A stretch of DNA of 64,000 nucleotides. Source: Peribacillus deserti. GTDB taxonomy: Bacteria; Bacillota; Bacilli; Bacillales; DSM-1321. The notes under the pieces were generated by a model, which had not been told where the DNA came from, made no database searches, and worked only from the letters and a program-made list of their open reading frames with translations. Positions 9,119 to 17,196 of this stretch are shown here, piece by piece. The stretch is taken from NCBI RefSeq assembly GCF_002863585.1, contig NZ_PGUY01000003.1, positions 1-64,000 on the forward strand. Reading direction: 5' to 3'. Position 1 is the first letter of the stretch. Each line of letters begins with the position of its first letter. The translations under genes were made by a program, and so were the position numbers.

Positions 9119-9766
9119 ATGGACAAGATTCAATCGTCGCTGCTCCTCAGCAGCTATCAGGAGCAAAAAAGGCAGACCCATGGCGACAATTTAGGGAAAG
9201 ATGATTTTTTAAAAATCTTAATGACCCAGCTGCAAAATCAAGATCCGATGAACCCGCTGGAAGATAAAGATTTTATAGCCCAAATGGCCACTTTTTCCAC
9301 CCTCGAGCAGATAACAAACATGGGAAAGTCCATTGACAAATTCACAGCCATGCAGCAGCAGAGTCAATTAGTTTCTTACAATCAATTCGTCGGCAAAGAG
9401 GTAACATGGCATAAAATAACTGAATCTGCTGATGGTGGGGCTCTTCCGAACATCGAAGAAGGAAAGGGCAGAATTACTTCTGTTCAGTTTAAGGAAGATA
9501 CGGTCCAGTTTACACTTGAAGATGGAACGAAATTAGAGCCCGGAAATATCTCCGAAGTGAATCAATCTGCAAGTCAAAGTGGAAGTTCTCTTATGCAGGC
9601 AAGTGAATTGATTGGAAAAACCGTTACATGGCTTACTGATCAAAAACAAGAATCTACAGCCATTGTTAAATCAGTCGGGTTAAAGGACGGCAAAACCTCC
9701 ATTGAAATGGATGATGCTTCCGGAACGAAGATTAATATGGATCAAATGATTAAGATCACCGGTTGA
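9119..9766 (+). CDS. flgD: Flagellar hook cap protein FlgD
   Basis: Scaffold that caps the growing hook. 215 aa. The conserved N-terminal signature is clear (FLKILMTQLQNQDPMNPLED, about residues 25-45, then FSTLEQITNM). The C-terminal half is a beta-rich region of the FlgD tudor/fibronectin type. It overlaps the reading frame of the next gene by 4 nt only if that gene is started too early. Confidence 0.94.
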   Translation: MDKIQSSLLLSSYQEQKRQTHGDNLGKDDFLKILMTQLQNQDPMNPLEDKDFIAQMATFSTLEQITNMGKSIDKFTAMQQQSQLVSYNQFVGKEVTWHKITESADGGALPNIEEGKGRITSVQFKEDTVQFTLEDGTKLEPGNISEVNQSASQSGSSLMQASELIGKTVTWLTDQKQESTAIVKSVGLKDGKTSIEMDDASGTKINMDQMIKITG

Positions 9767-9783
9767 TAAAAGGAGTCGTTTGT

Positions 9784-10173
9784 ATGGAAAAGGTAAACAT
9801 CAGGCCCATTTCCACCGCTCCGCTGTCTATTTATAAAAAACAGGGAGCAATCCAGCAGAAGGCGCTGAAAACAAGCTTTGCCCAGCAGCTGCAAAATGCC
9901 GCCCGCCCTGAACCCTCAAAGCTTATGGTGAGCAAACATGCAAAAGCCCGGCTCGAACAGAGAAATATCCAAATCGATCAGGCCAGCTGGAATAAACTTG
10001 AGGAAAAGCTGCAGGAAGCAAAGAAAATGGGAGTACAGGACTCGCTAGTCCTTTTGAAAAACGCAGCACTAATCGTCAGTGCCAAAAATAATACCGTCAT
10101 AACAGCCATGGATCGAACGGAAGCCAGTGCACAAATATTTACTAATATAAATGGAACCATTGTAATGGAGTAG
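9784..10173 (+). CDS. Flagellar operon protein of the TIGR02530 type
   Basis: 129-aa soluble protein of unknown role. The central HAKARLEQRNI segment and the C-terminal TAMDRTEASAQIFTNINGTIVM region are what I recall of the small flagellar operon family TIGR02530, usually found between flgD and flgE. Start ATG 9784 has AAAGGAG (9769-9775) 8 nt upstream; an upstream ATG at 9763 in frame has no ribosome-binding site. I do not recall an equivalent at this position in B. subtilis. Family assignment is from memory. Confidence 0.8.
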   Translation: MEKVNIRPISTAPLSIYKKQGAIQQKALKTSFAQQLQNAARPEPSKLMVSKHAKARLEQRNIQIDQASWNKLEEKLQEAKKMGVQDSLVLLKNAALIVSAKNNTVITAMDRTEASAQIFTNINGTIVME

Positions 10174-10242
10174 GCTGGACCTTTTAAGGAAAGCCTTGGC
10201 TGCGGACTGATAGAAGCAGCCATCATGAAAGGGGAAAAAAAC

Positions 10243-11460
10243 ATGCTTAGATCAATGTATTCAGGAATAAGCGGTATGAAAAACTTTCAAACGAAGCTCG
10301 ATGTTATCGGTAATAACATTGCCAATGTAAACACATATGGATTCAAAAAAGGTCGTGTGACTTTCAAGGATACCATGAACCAAACCATCTCAGGGGCAAG
10401 TGCTGCCCAGAATAATCGAGGCGGGAAAAACCCGATGCAGGTGGGACTGGGTTCCACAATGGCTACTATCGATACGATCCATACTCAGTCAAGTCTGCAG
10501 ACGACCGGCAGATCGCTGGACCTGGCGATTAATGGTGATGGGTACTTTGTGGTCAAGCAGGGGGATGCAGAGTTTTACACGAGAGCCGGTAATTTGTATT
10601 TAGATGATAATGGGAACTTGGTTACCGGTGACGGAATGAAAGTCCAGTCTTTAGAGAATGGAGTGCTAAAGGATATTGCTGTGAATGTGAATGAGCTATT
10701 ACCGGCAAAACAAACGGTGAACATTCCCTTATCCGGGAACTTGCCGACTGACGCTAAAGGAAGTACCTCTACCACACAACAAATTAAAATAGTTGACGAA
10801 ATCGGAATATCACATACTTTAGACTTGAAAATTACACCTGTAGATGCAAGTGCCGGCACATGGAAATTTTCTTTTGTTGATAACACTTTACCAGTAGACC
10901 CAGATAACCCCGAGGAAAATATTGTTTCTCAGGACATCACCCTTAGCATGGATCCGGCTACTCCGAACCCTGCTGTTCAATTTGATTTGAATATTAATGA
11001 TGGGACTGGTGCTGTAAAGCAATTTGCGGTTAACGTTCCAATGAAAGATTTGACTGCCAAATCAGGTAACGTTTCAGCCCAGGCGAATCCTGACGGCAAT
11101 ACACAGGGAAGCTTAGAAAGCTTCAACATTGGTTCGCTTGGCGAAATTAACGGTGTATTCTCAAACGGTCTAGTTACTACACTTGGACAGCTTGCGATAG
11201 CAAAATTCAGTAATCCTTCCGGGCTCACCAAAACGGGGGGCAACCTGTTCCAAGAGTCGATTAACTCCGGTACTGCTAACATAAATATCGCAGGAGAAGG
11301 CCGTGGAACGATAGCATCCGGTTCTCTTGAAATGTCCAACGTCGACCTTTCAGAGGAATTCACGGAGATGATCACGGCGCAGCGCGGCTTCCAAGCCAAC
11401 ACTAAGATTATTACTACATCAGACGAAATTCTCCAGGAGCTTGTGAACTTAAAACGATAG
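10243..11460 (+). CDS. flgE: Flagellar hook protein FlgE
   Basis: Structural subunit of the hook. 405 aa with the N-terminal axial signature (MLRSMYSGISGMKN, then VIGNNIANVNTYGFKK) and the C-terminal partner helix (VDLSEEFTEMITAQRGFQAN). The middle (about 90-330) is the variable D1/D2 region. ATG 10243 is 7 nt after AAAGGGGA; ATG 10225 in the same frame lies upstream of that site and is less likely. Confidence 0.95.
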   Translation: MLRSMYSGISGMKNFQTKLDVIGNNIANVNTYGFKKGRVTFKDTMNQTISGASAAQNNRGGKNPMQVGLGSTMATIDTIHTQSSLQTTGRSLDLAINGDGYFVVKQGDAEFYTRAGNLYLDDNGNLVTGDGMKVQSLENGVLKDIAVNVNELLPAKQTVNIPLSGNLPTDAKGSTSTTQQIKIVDEIGISHTLDLKITPVDASAGTWKFSFVDNTLPVDPDNPEENIVSQDITLSMDPATPNPAVQFDLNINDGTGAVKQFAVNVPMKDLTAKSGNVSAQANPDGNTQGSLESFNIGSLGEINGVFSNGLVTTLGQLAIAKFSNPSGLTKTGGNLFQESINSGTANINIAGEGRGTIASGSLEMSNVDLSEEFTEMITAQRGFQANTKIITTSDEILQELVNLKR

Positions 11461-11463
11461 ATT

Positions 11464-11510
11464 TGGAGGGAGAGAGCTGGGGATAAATCTTTAGCTCTCC
11501 AACATAATTG
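11464..11510 (+). promoter_or_regulatory. Structured ribosome-binding region of swrD
   Basis: The only good Shine-Dalgarno sequence before swrD is GGAGGG at 11465-11470, 37 nt ahead of the TTG start (11508), too far for normal use. A stem (11472-11480 with 11491-11499, seven Watson-Crick and two G-U pairs, 10-nt loop) lies between them. If it folds, the unpaired spacing falls to 9 nt, the normal distance. An in-frame TAA at 11505-11507 rules out an earlier start. Confidence 0.5.
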
Positions 11511-11732
11511 ATTAATGTAACGAAGTTAAACGGCAAAAGCTTTTATATAAATGCTATTTATATTGAAACTGTGGAATCTCATCCTGATACGATCATTTCA
11601 TTAACAAATGGAAAAAAATATATCGTGGCTGAAACAGAAGAAGAAATTGTTCAATCCATGATCGGTTTCTACCGGGCCATTAATATTCTGGGACTGACTA
11701 ATGATAAAGGGGGTGCTTTAGATGAAGAATAA
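11508..11732 (+). CDS. swrD: Swarming motility protein SwrD (FlbD family)
   Basis: 74-aa FlbD/SwrD protein, begins MINVTKLNGKSFYIN, the family hallmark, followed by a small beta-rich core and an acidic tail. In B. subtilis SwrD increases motor torque for swarming. The start must be TTG 11508, since a stop codon is immediately upstream and the conserved TKLNG begins four residues later. No close ribosome-binding site exists; see the structured leader entry. It overlaps fliL by 11 nt. Confidence 0.88.
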   Translation: MINVTKLNGKSFYINAIYIETVESHPDTIISLTNGKKYIVAETEEEIVQSMIGFYRAINILGLTNDKGGALDEE

Positions 11733-12150
11733 ACTGGTGAAAATCATGCTGATTTTATTATTGTCGATTACTCTTGTCGGAGGAATAGCACTCGTTGTTG
11801 TTATGAAGTTTACGGGAGAAGAGGAGGCACATGCTGAACCCAGCATTGATGAGATTATTGAATCTTCTGTTGATGTTCCTGAGATTACGACTAATTTAGC
11901 CAGCGGCGATTTTATCCGAATTACGTTTACGGTTCAAACAGACAGCAAGGATGCAAAAGAAGAACTGGAGAAGCGCAATTTTCAGGTGAAGAACATTATT
12001 GTTACTGAACTGTCAGACATGAAAGCGGCAGACCTTAAAGGAAAAACAGGGAAAACAAAATTTGAAGAACTAATTAAATCTAAAATAAACAGCATTATGC
12101 AGGACGGTAAGATTATCAAAGTATATATAACCTCCTCTATTCTTCAGTAG
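11722..12150 (+). CDS. fliL: Flagellar basal body-associated protein FliL
   Basis: Single-pass membrane protein that assists the stator. 142 aa: a short cytoplasmic N-terminus, a membrane span at about residues 7-28, then an extracytoplasmic domain. ATG 11722 follows AAAGGGGGTG (11706-11715) and overlaps the end of swrD. Family length and position before fliM fit. Confidence 0.93.
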   Translation: MKNKLVKIMLILLLSITLVGGIALVVVMKFTGEEEAHAEPSIDEIIESSVDVPEITTNLASGDFIRITFTVQTDSKDAKEELEKRNFQVKNIIVTELSDMKAADLKGKTGKTKFEELIKSKINSIMQDGKIIKVYITSSILQ

Positions 12151-12186
12151 AAATTTCATAACATACTAGTTTGGGAGGTGGCGCAA

Positions 12187-13185
12187 ATGTCTGGCGAAGT
12201 ATTATCGCAGAGTGAAATAGATGCTCTATTATCCGCCATTTCCACAGGGGAAATGGATGCGGATGAATTAAAGAAGGAAGACACCGAACGCAAGGTCCGG
12301 GTCTATGATTTCAAACGGGCGCTCCGGTTTTCAAAAGATCAAATTAGAAGTTTAACCAGGATACATGAAAATTTCGCTCGCGGATTAACCACTTACTTCT
12401 CTGCTCAGTTAAGGACATATGTACAAATCAATGTGGCTTCTGCAGATCAAATTCCTTACGAGGAATTCATCCGTTCCATTCCGAAGATGACGATATTGAA
12501 TGTCTTTGAAGTTCCGCCGCTTGATGGCCGGATCCTCATGGAAGTGAATCCGAATATCGCATATGCCATGCTGGACAGGGTACTTGGAGGCAGAGGCACC
12601 AGTGTCAATAAAGTGGAAAACCTAACGGAAATAGAAACCAAAATCATGTCCAATATGTTTGAGCGAGCGTTTGAACACTTGCAGGAGGCGTGGGCTTCCA
12701 TTGCTGAGATTGATCCAATTTTCACGGATTTTGAAGTGAATCCACAGTTTTTGCAAATGGTGTCTCCAAATGAAACGGTTGTGGTGATTTCGCTGAATAC
12801 CCATATAGGTGAAACAAGCGGAATGATTAATATTTGTATTCCTCATGTAGTGCTGGAGCCCATCATACCTAAACTCTCCGTCCATTACTGGATGCAGACA
12901 GCTAAGAAAGAGCGTCTGCCGCAGGAGATTGAAGTCCTTGAACAAAGAATCAAGAAGGCTGAATTGCCGATTGTTGCAGAATTGGGCAGCACGGATATAT
13001 CCATCCAGGACTTTTTAACTCTGGATATAGGAGATGTGATCGAGCTGAATCAGATCATTGATGCTCCATTAGTCGTAAAGGTGGGGGATGTCCCGAAGTT
13101 TATTGGACAGCCAGGGAAGGCCAATAAAAGATTAGCTGTACAAATTCTCGAGAAGATAGAGGGGGGAGACGAAGATGGTAAGTGA
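12187..13185 (+). CDS. fliM: Flagellar motor switch protein FliM
   Basis: C-ring protein that binds phosphorylated CheY. 332 aa. The N-terminal CheY-binding peptide LSQSEIDALLSAI is at about residues 6-18, followed by the CheC-like middle domain and the C-terminal SpoA domain (about 255-325). ATG 12187 is 6 nt after GGGAGGTG; a GTG at 12178 lies inside that site. It overlaps fliY by 11 nt. Confidence 0.97.
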   Translation: MSGEVLSQSEIDALLSAISTGEMDADELKKEDTERKVRVYDFKRALRFSKDQIRSLTRIHENFARGLTTYFSAQLRTYVQINVASADQIPYEEFIRSIPKMTILNVFEVPPLDGRILMEVNPNIAYAMLDRVLGGRGTSVNKVENLTEIETKIMSNMFERAFEHLQEAWASIAEIDPIFTDFEVNPQFLQMVSPNETVVVISLNTHIGETSGMINICIPHVVLEPIIPKLSVHYWMQTAKKERLPQEIEVLEQRIKKAELPIVAELGSTDISIQDFLTLDIGDVIELNQIIDAPLVVKVGDVPKFIGQPGKANKRLAVQILEKIEGGDEDGK

Positions 13186-14419
13186 TGAAATGCTCTCGCA
13201 GGATGAAATTGATGCATTGCTAAGAGGCGATGATTTCGGAAGCGACGATAATACAACACCAGATATAGAAGATTATTTTACTACCATGGAAAAAGACGCT
13301 CTCGGAGAGATTGGAAATATATCGTTTGAAAGCTCTGCGACTGCACTGTCAACACTACTAAACCAGAAGGTAGATATTACGACACCGAGTGTGGATATCA
13401 TTTCTGCAGCTAAGCTCGAAGATGAATTCCCCCACCCTTATGTCGGAATCCAAGTGAAGTATACAGCTGGATTTTCAGGTACAAACCTGTTTGTCATCAA
13501 GCAGAGTGATGCAGCAATCATTGCTGATCTCATGCTTGGAGGAGATGGATTAAACCCATCAGAAATGATGGGAGAAATTCAACTAAGCGCTGTTCAGGAA
13601 GCAATGAACCAGATGATGGGATCAGCGGCTACTTCCATGTCTACGATTTTTAATAAAAAAGTGGATATTTCACCGCCAAGTATTGACTTGTTAAATATGA
13701 AAGAAGGCTCGGGCGCAGGCTCCATCCCTGATGAAGATCTGCTTGCGCGCATTTCTTTCAGATTGAAAGTTGGCACTTTAATAGATTCAAATATCATGCA
13801 GCTGCTTCCGCATACTTTTGCAAAGAGTCTTGTACATGATCTGTTAAATCCACCGGCCCCTGAACCTCCGCCGTCAACGTTTGACAATGCTGAGAACCTT
13901 GCCGTGAAGCAGGCGCAGTCCTCACAACCTTCAAACCCGGAAAGCACGCAGAGTCCGCTGCAGGGAGTTGACCTTCAACCTAATTATCCAGCCGACCCTG
14001 TGTATATGCAGCAAAACCAGGGCGGGCAGTCTTATGCGATGCAGCAGCCCAAGGGACCGCAGCATTTTGGAACGGGGACTATACAGCCTCAGGCTGAGGT
14101 TAACGTGCAGCCGGCCAGCTTTTCCAGCTTCAACACGTCCCCGGTGCAGGAACAAGAGTCTAGTAATTTAGATATTCTCTTGGATATACCGCTCCAGGTG
14201 ACAGTGGAACTCGGCCGTACAAAGCGTTCAGTTAAAGAACTGCTCGAGCTTTCTTCCGGTTCCATCATTGAGCTGGATAAACTAGCAGGTGAACCGGTTG
14301 ATGTACTGGTAAACAACAGGCTCATCGCAAAGGGAGAAGTTGTTGTCATCGACGAAAATTTTGGAGTGAGAGTTACAGACATTATCAGTCAATCAGATAG
14401 AATCAAAAAATTACGATAG
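13175..14419 (+). CDS. fliY: Flagellar motor switch phosphatase FliY
   Basis: C-ring protein of Firmicutes that combines a CheY-P phosphatase with a FliN-like SpoA domain. 414 aa. An N-terminal CheY-binding peptide (LSQDEIDALL), two CheC-type phosphatase helices with E-x3-N patterns (GEIGNISF near residue 45 and AVQEAMNQMMG near 140), a Pro/Gln-rich linker (about 225-325) and a C-terminal SpoA domain (LDILLDIPLQVTVELGRTKR onward). It works with FliM in the switch. Confidence 0.96.
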   Translation: MVSDEMLSQDEIDALLRGDDFGSDDNTTPDIEDYFTTMEKDALGEIGNISFESSATALSTLLNQKVDITTPSVDIISAAKLEDEFPHPYVGIQVKYTAGFSGTNLFVIKQSDAAIIADLMLGGDGLNPSEMMGEIQLSAVQEAMNQMMGSAATSMSTIFNKKVDISPPSIDLLNMKEGSGAGSIPDEDLLARISFRLKVGTLIDSNIMQLLPHTFAKSLVHDLLNPPAPEPPPSTFDNAENLAVKQAQSSQPSNPESTQSPLQGVDLQPNYPADPVYMQQNQGGQSYAMQQPKGPQHFGTGTIQPQAEVNVQPASFSSFNTSPVQEQESSNLDILLDIPLQVTVELGRTKRSVKELLELSSGSIIELDKLAGEPVDVLVNNRLIAKGEVVVIDENFGVRVTDIISQSDRIKKLR

Positions 14420-14435
14420 GTATGGGGGATAAAAA

Positions 14436-14798
14436 ATGGCACACAGAATTTTAATAGTAGACGATGCAGCATTCATGAGAATGATGATTAAGGATATTTT
14501 ATCCAAGAACGGTTATGACGTGGTCGCAGAAGCGGCTGATGGCCAGCAGGCTGTTGAAAAATACAAAGAACACCAGCCGGATTTAGTGACCATGGATATT
14601 ACGATGCCGGAAATGGACGGAATTACAGCTTTAAAAGAAATTAAAAAAATGAACCCGGCTGCAAAGATCATTATGTGCTCCGCAATGGGACAGCAGGCTA
14701 TGGTGATTGATGCCATCCAGGCTGGAGCTAAAGACTTTATTGTAAAGCCCTTTCAGGCAGACCGGGTATTAGAAGCAATCAGTAAAACATTAAGCTAA
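14436..14798 (+). CDS. cheY: Chemotaxis response regulator CheY
   Basis: Single-domain receiver, 120 aa, phosphorylated by CheA and binding FliM/FliY to bias rotation. The acidic pocket D9-D10, the phosphoacceptor D54 (in TMDITMPEMDG) and the conserved Lys near 104 (IVKPF) are all present. Preceded by GGGGGAT. It lies between fliY and fliO, as in B. subtilis. Confidence 0.97.
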   Translation: MAHRILIVDDAAFMRMMIKDILSKNGYDVVAEAADGQQAVEKYKEHQPDLVTMDITMPEMDGITALKEIKKMNPAAKIIMCSAMGQQAMVIDAIQAGAKDFIVKPFQADRVLEAISKTLS

Positions 14799-14825
14799 GC
14801 AATTTAGGTAAGAGGGTGTCTGAAG

Positions 14826-15473
14826 TTGGTTATAAAAAAAGTCATAGGGATCTTACTTCTGTTGTCGCTTATGTTTTATGGCACAGGTAACCATGTGGAT
14901 GCCAAGCAGGTCGAAAAAAGTGTTAAAGACTGGTATGAACACCCTGACAAATCGAAAGAAACAGCTGATCAAAATCAAGAACCGGCCAGCACTAAGGGAA
15001 CGGATGGTGCTGATTTTTCCGCAGGGGACTTCTTTCGTATGATTTCTGCAACTATTTTTGTAGTTGCTCTTCTTTATTTTATGCTTCGTTTCATGAACAA
15101 AAAAAATAGAAGCTACCAAAAAGCAAATTTTGTAGAAAATCTCGGAGGCACATCTCTTGGGGGAAACCGGTCGGTCCAGCTTGTTAAAGTTGGTGAGCGG
15201 GTGCTTGTTGTCGGTGTCGGAGATAATATTCAGCTGTTAAAAGAGATCAGTGAAGAACATGAATATAAAACACTCATTCAAGAACACAACAAAAAATTGG
15301 ATGGAATGCTCCAGCCTTCCGATTTACTTTCAAAATGGAAGCAGCGGGGTAAGGAGCAAAGCAGCGAAAACCGCTTTACCGGACAGTTGAAAAAACAGCT
15401 GGAGGAACTTTCGACATCCAGAAAGAAAGCGATTGACGAGCTGAGGAGTAAAGGGGGAACAGAGGATGAATGA
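14826..15473 (+). CDS. fliO: Flagellar biosynthetic protein FliO (FliZ)
   Basis: Assembly factor for the FliP export-gate pore. 215 aa: an N-terminal signal-like hydrophobic segment (residues 5-20, then an Ala-containing VDAKQ possible cleavage site), a short outer segment, a membrane span at about 72-89, then a cytoplasmic domain with NLGGTSLGGNRSVQLVKVG typical of FliO. The start is TTG 14826 after GAGGGTG. It overlaps fliP by 8 nt. Confidence 0.9.
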   Translation: MVIKKVIGILLLLSLMFYGTGNHVDAKQVEKSVKDWYEHPDKSKETADQNQEPASTKGTDGADFSAGDFFRMISATIFVVALLYFMLRFMNKKNRSYQKANFVENLGGTSLGGNRSVQLVKVGERVLVVGVGDNIQLLKEISEEHEYKTLIQEHNKKLDGMLQPSDLLSKWKQRGKEQSSENRFTGQLKKQLEELSTSRKKAIDELRSKGGTEDE

Positions 15474-16131
15474 ATTCATGGACTTTTTCAGCGGATCGGA
15501 TCCTGAAAATGTCTCCACTTCTGTGAAACTCTTATTGCTTATGACCGTTCTGTCCCTTGCGCCAAGCATTTTAATCCTTATGACCTGTTTTACAAGAATT
15601 ATTATTGTGCTGAGCTTTGTCAGAACATCGCTTGCGACACAGCAAATGCCTCCGAACCAGGTGCTGATCGGGTTAGCGCTGTTTATGTCTTTTTTCATCA
15701 TGGCGCCTACCTTTCAAGAAGTGAATAAAACAGCGCTGACTCCTTTATTCGAGGAGAAAATTGAGCTCGATGAGGCTTATGAACGTGCATCGATACCGTT
15801 TAAGGAATTCATGAGCGCGCATACAAGACAAAAAGACCTGGAGTTATTTCTATCATATGCAAAAATGGACAAACCAAAAAAGATAGAAGATATTCCAATC
15901 ACGGCTCTTGTCCCGGCTTTTGCCATCAGTGAGATCAAAACGGCTTTCCAAATCGGTTTTATGATTTTCATCCCGTTTTTGGTCATCGACATGATTGTCG
16001 CAAGCGTCCTAATGTCTATGGGGATGATGATGCTTCCGCCAGTCATGATTTCGCTGCCATTTAAAATACTGCTTTTTGTGCTGGTTGATGGCTGGTATTT
16101 AGTAGTTAAATCTTTACTTCAAAGCTTTTAA
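15466..16131 (+). CDS. fliP: Flagellar export gate protein FliP
   Basis: Core pore subunit of the flagellar type III export gate. 221 aa with about four membrane spans and the strongly conserved block SLAPSILILMTCFTRIIIV (about residues 30-48) and DMIVASVLMSMGMMMLPPV near 170-188. Followed by fliQ and fliR, its gate partners. Confidence 0.96.
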   Translation: MNEFMDFFSGSDPENVSTSVKLLLLMTVLSLAPSILILMTCFTRIIIVLSFVRTSLATQQMPPNQVLIGLALFMSFFIMAPTFQEVNKTALTPLFEEKIELDEAYERASIPFKEFMSAHTRQKDLELFLSYAKMDKPKKIEDIPITALVPAFAISEIKTAFQIGFMIFIPFLVIDMIVASVLMSMGMMMLPPVMISLPFKILLFVLVDGWYLVVKSLLQSF

Positions 16132-16145
16132 GCAGGTGATAAAGG

Positions 16146-16415
16146 ATGAATTCAGAGTTTGTCATTTCCGTTGCAGAAAAAGGAATTATGACGGTATTAA
16201 TAATAAGCGGCCCGCTGCTCGCACTTGCATTGGTTGTAGGTTTAATCATCAGCATTTTTCAGGCTGCTACGCAGATCCAGGAACAGACACTTGCTTTTGT
16301 TCCGAAAATCGTAGCCGTTTTGGTAGCGCTTGTGTTTTTTGGCCCATGGATGCTGAGCCATATGCTTTCCTATACAACCGAAATATTCTCAAATTTAACA
16401 AGGTTCATAGGGTAA
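16146..16415 (+). CDS. fliQ: Flagellar export gate protein FliQ
   Basis: Small gate subunit, 89 aa, with two membrane spans (about 15-38 and 53-77) and the family motif QAATQIQEQTL between them. ATG 16146 follows AGGTGATAAAGG. It surrounds the FliP pore together with FliR. A longer unrelated frame over this gene (16136-16537) is a shadow. Confidence 0.95.
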   Translation: MNSEFVISVAEKGIMTVLIISGPLLALALVVGLIISIFQAATQIQEQTLAFVPKIVAVLVALVFFGPWMLSHMLSYTTEIFSNLTRFIG

Positions 16416-16419
16416 TAGA

Positions 16420-17196
16420 ATGGAAGAATTGGTTCCGAAATTCGCAGTTTTCTTATTGGTGCTTGTCAGGGTGGCGTCCTTCTTTGTCGTCAGTCCCATA
16501 TTCGCCTACAGAACCATTCCTGCGATGCATAAAATAGGCTTAAGCTTTTTTCTGGCCTGGATCATGTATTACACAATCAAAGCACCGACGATAGATATTG
16601 ATGCAGCTTACTTTTTATTAATCATCAAAGAAGCGATAGTAGGACTGGCACTTGGGTTCATTGCCTATATGATTATGTCTGCGGTCCAGATGGCAGGCGG
16701 CTTTATAGACTTTCAAATGGGCTTTGCCATTGCCAATGTAATCGATCCCCAGACTGGTGCCCAGGGACCGCTGATGGGGCAGTATTTCTATACGATAACA
16801 CTTCTCTTTTTACTGGCGACAAATGGACATCATCTCCTGCTGGATGGAATTTTTTACAGCTATGAGACCATTCCGATAAATGAAATGTTTATCCCGTTTG
16901 GTGATGAGAACGTCGTGAGTTATATGGCACGCGCCTTTAACCAGACCTTTCTCGTTGCTTTTCAGATGTCCATTCCTCTCGTGGGGAGTTTATTCCTGGT
17001 TGACGTCGCCTTAGGCATTGTTGCGCGGACAGTTCCCCAGGTGAATATATTCGTAGTTGGCGTGCCGGTGAAAATCATTGTCAGCTTCATTATCCTTATA
17101 GCGGTATTTGGGGCCATGATGATGTCTGTTCGCAGCTTGTTTGAATATGCACTGCTTACCATGCGGGGATTCATGCACCTGATCGGAGGAACATAA
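16420..17196 (+). CDS. fliR: Flagellar export gate protein FliR
   Basis: Gate subunit, 258 aa, with about six membrane spans and family blocks such as FRVASFFVVSPIF-type start (RVASFFVVSPIF near residue 17) and GFIDFQMGFAIANVIDPQ (about 95-112). The last base of its stop region overlaps the flhB start (17196). Confidence 0.95.
   Translation: MEELVPKFAVFLLVLVRVASFFVVSPIFAYRTIPAMHKIGLSFFLAWIMYYTIKAPTIDIDAAYFLLIIKEAIVGLALGFIAYMIMSAVQMAGGFIDFQMGFAIANVIDPQTGAQGPLMGQYFYTITLLFLLATNGHHLLLDGIFYSYETIPINEMFIPFGDENVVSYMARAFNQTFLVAFQMSIPLVGSLFLVDVALGIVARTVPQVNIFVVGVPVKIIVSFIILIAVFGAMMMSVRSLFEYALLTMRGFMHLIGGT

Noticed and set aside
16136-16537. 133-aa + strand frame across fliQ and fliR
   Set aside because: Shadow frame; fliQ and fliR are clear in other frames.
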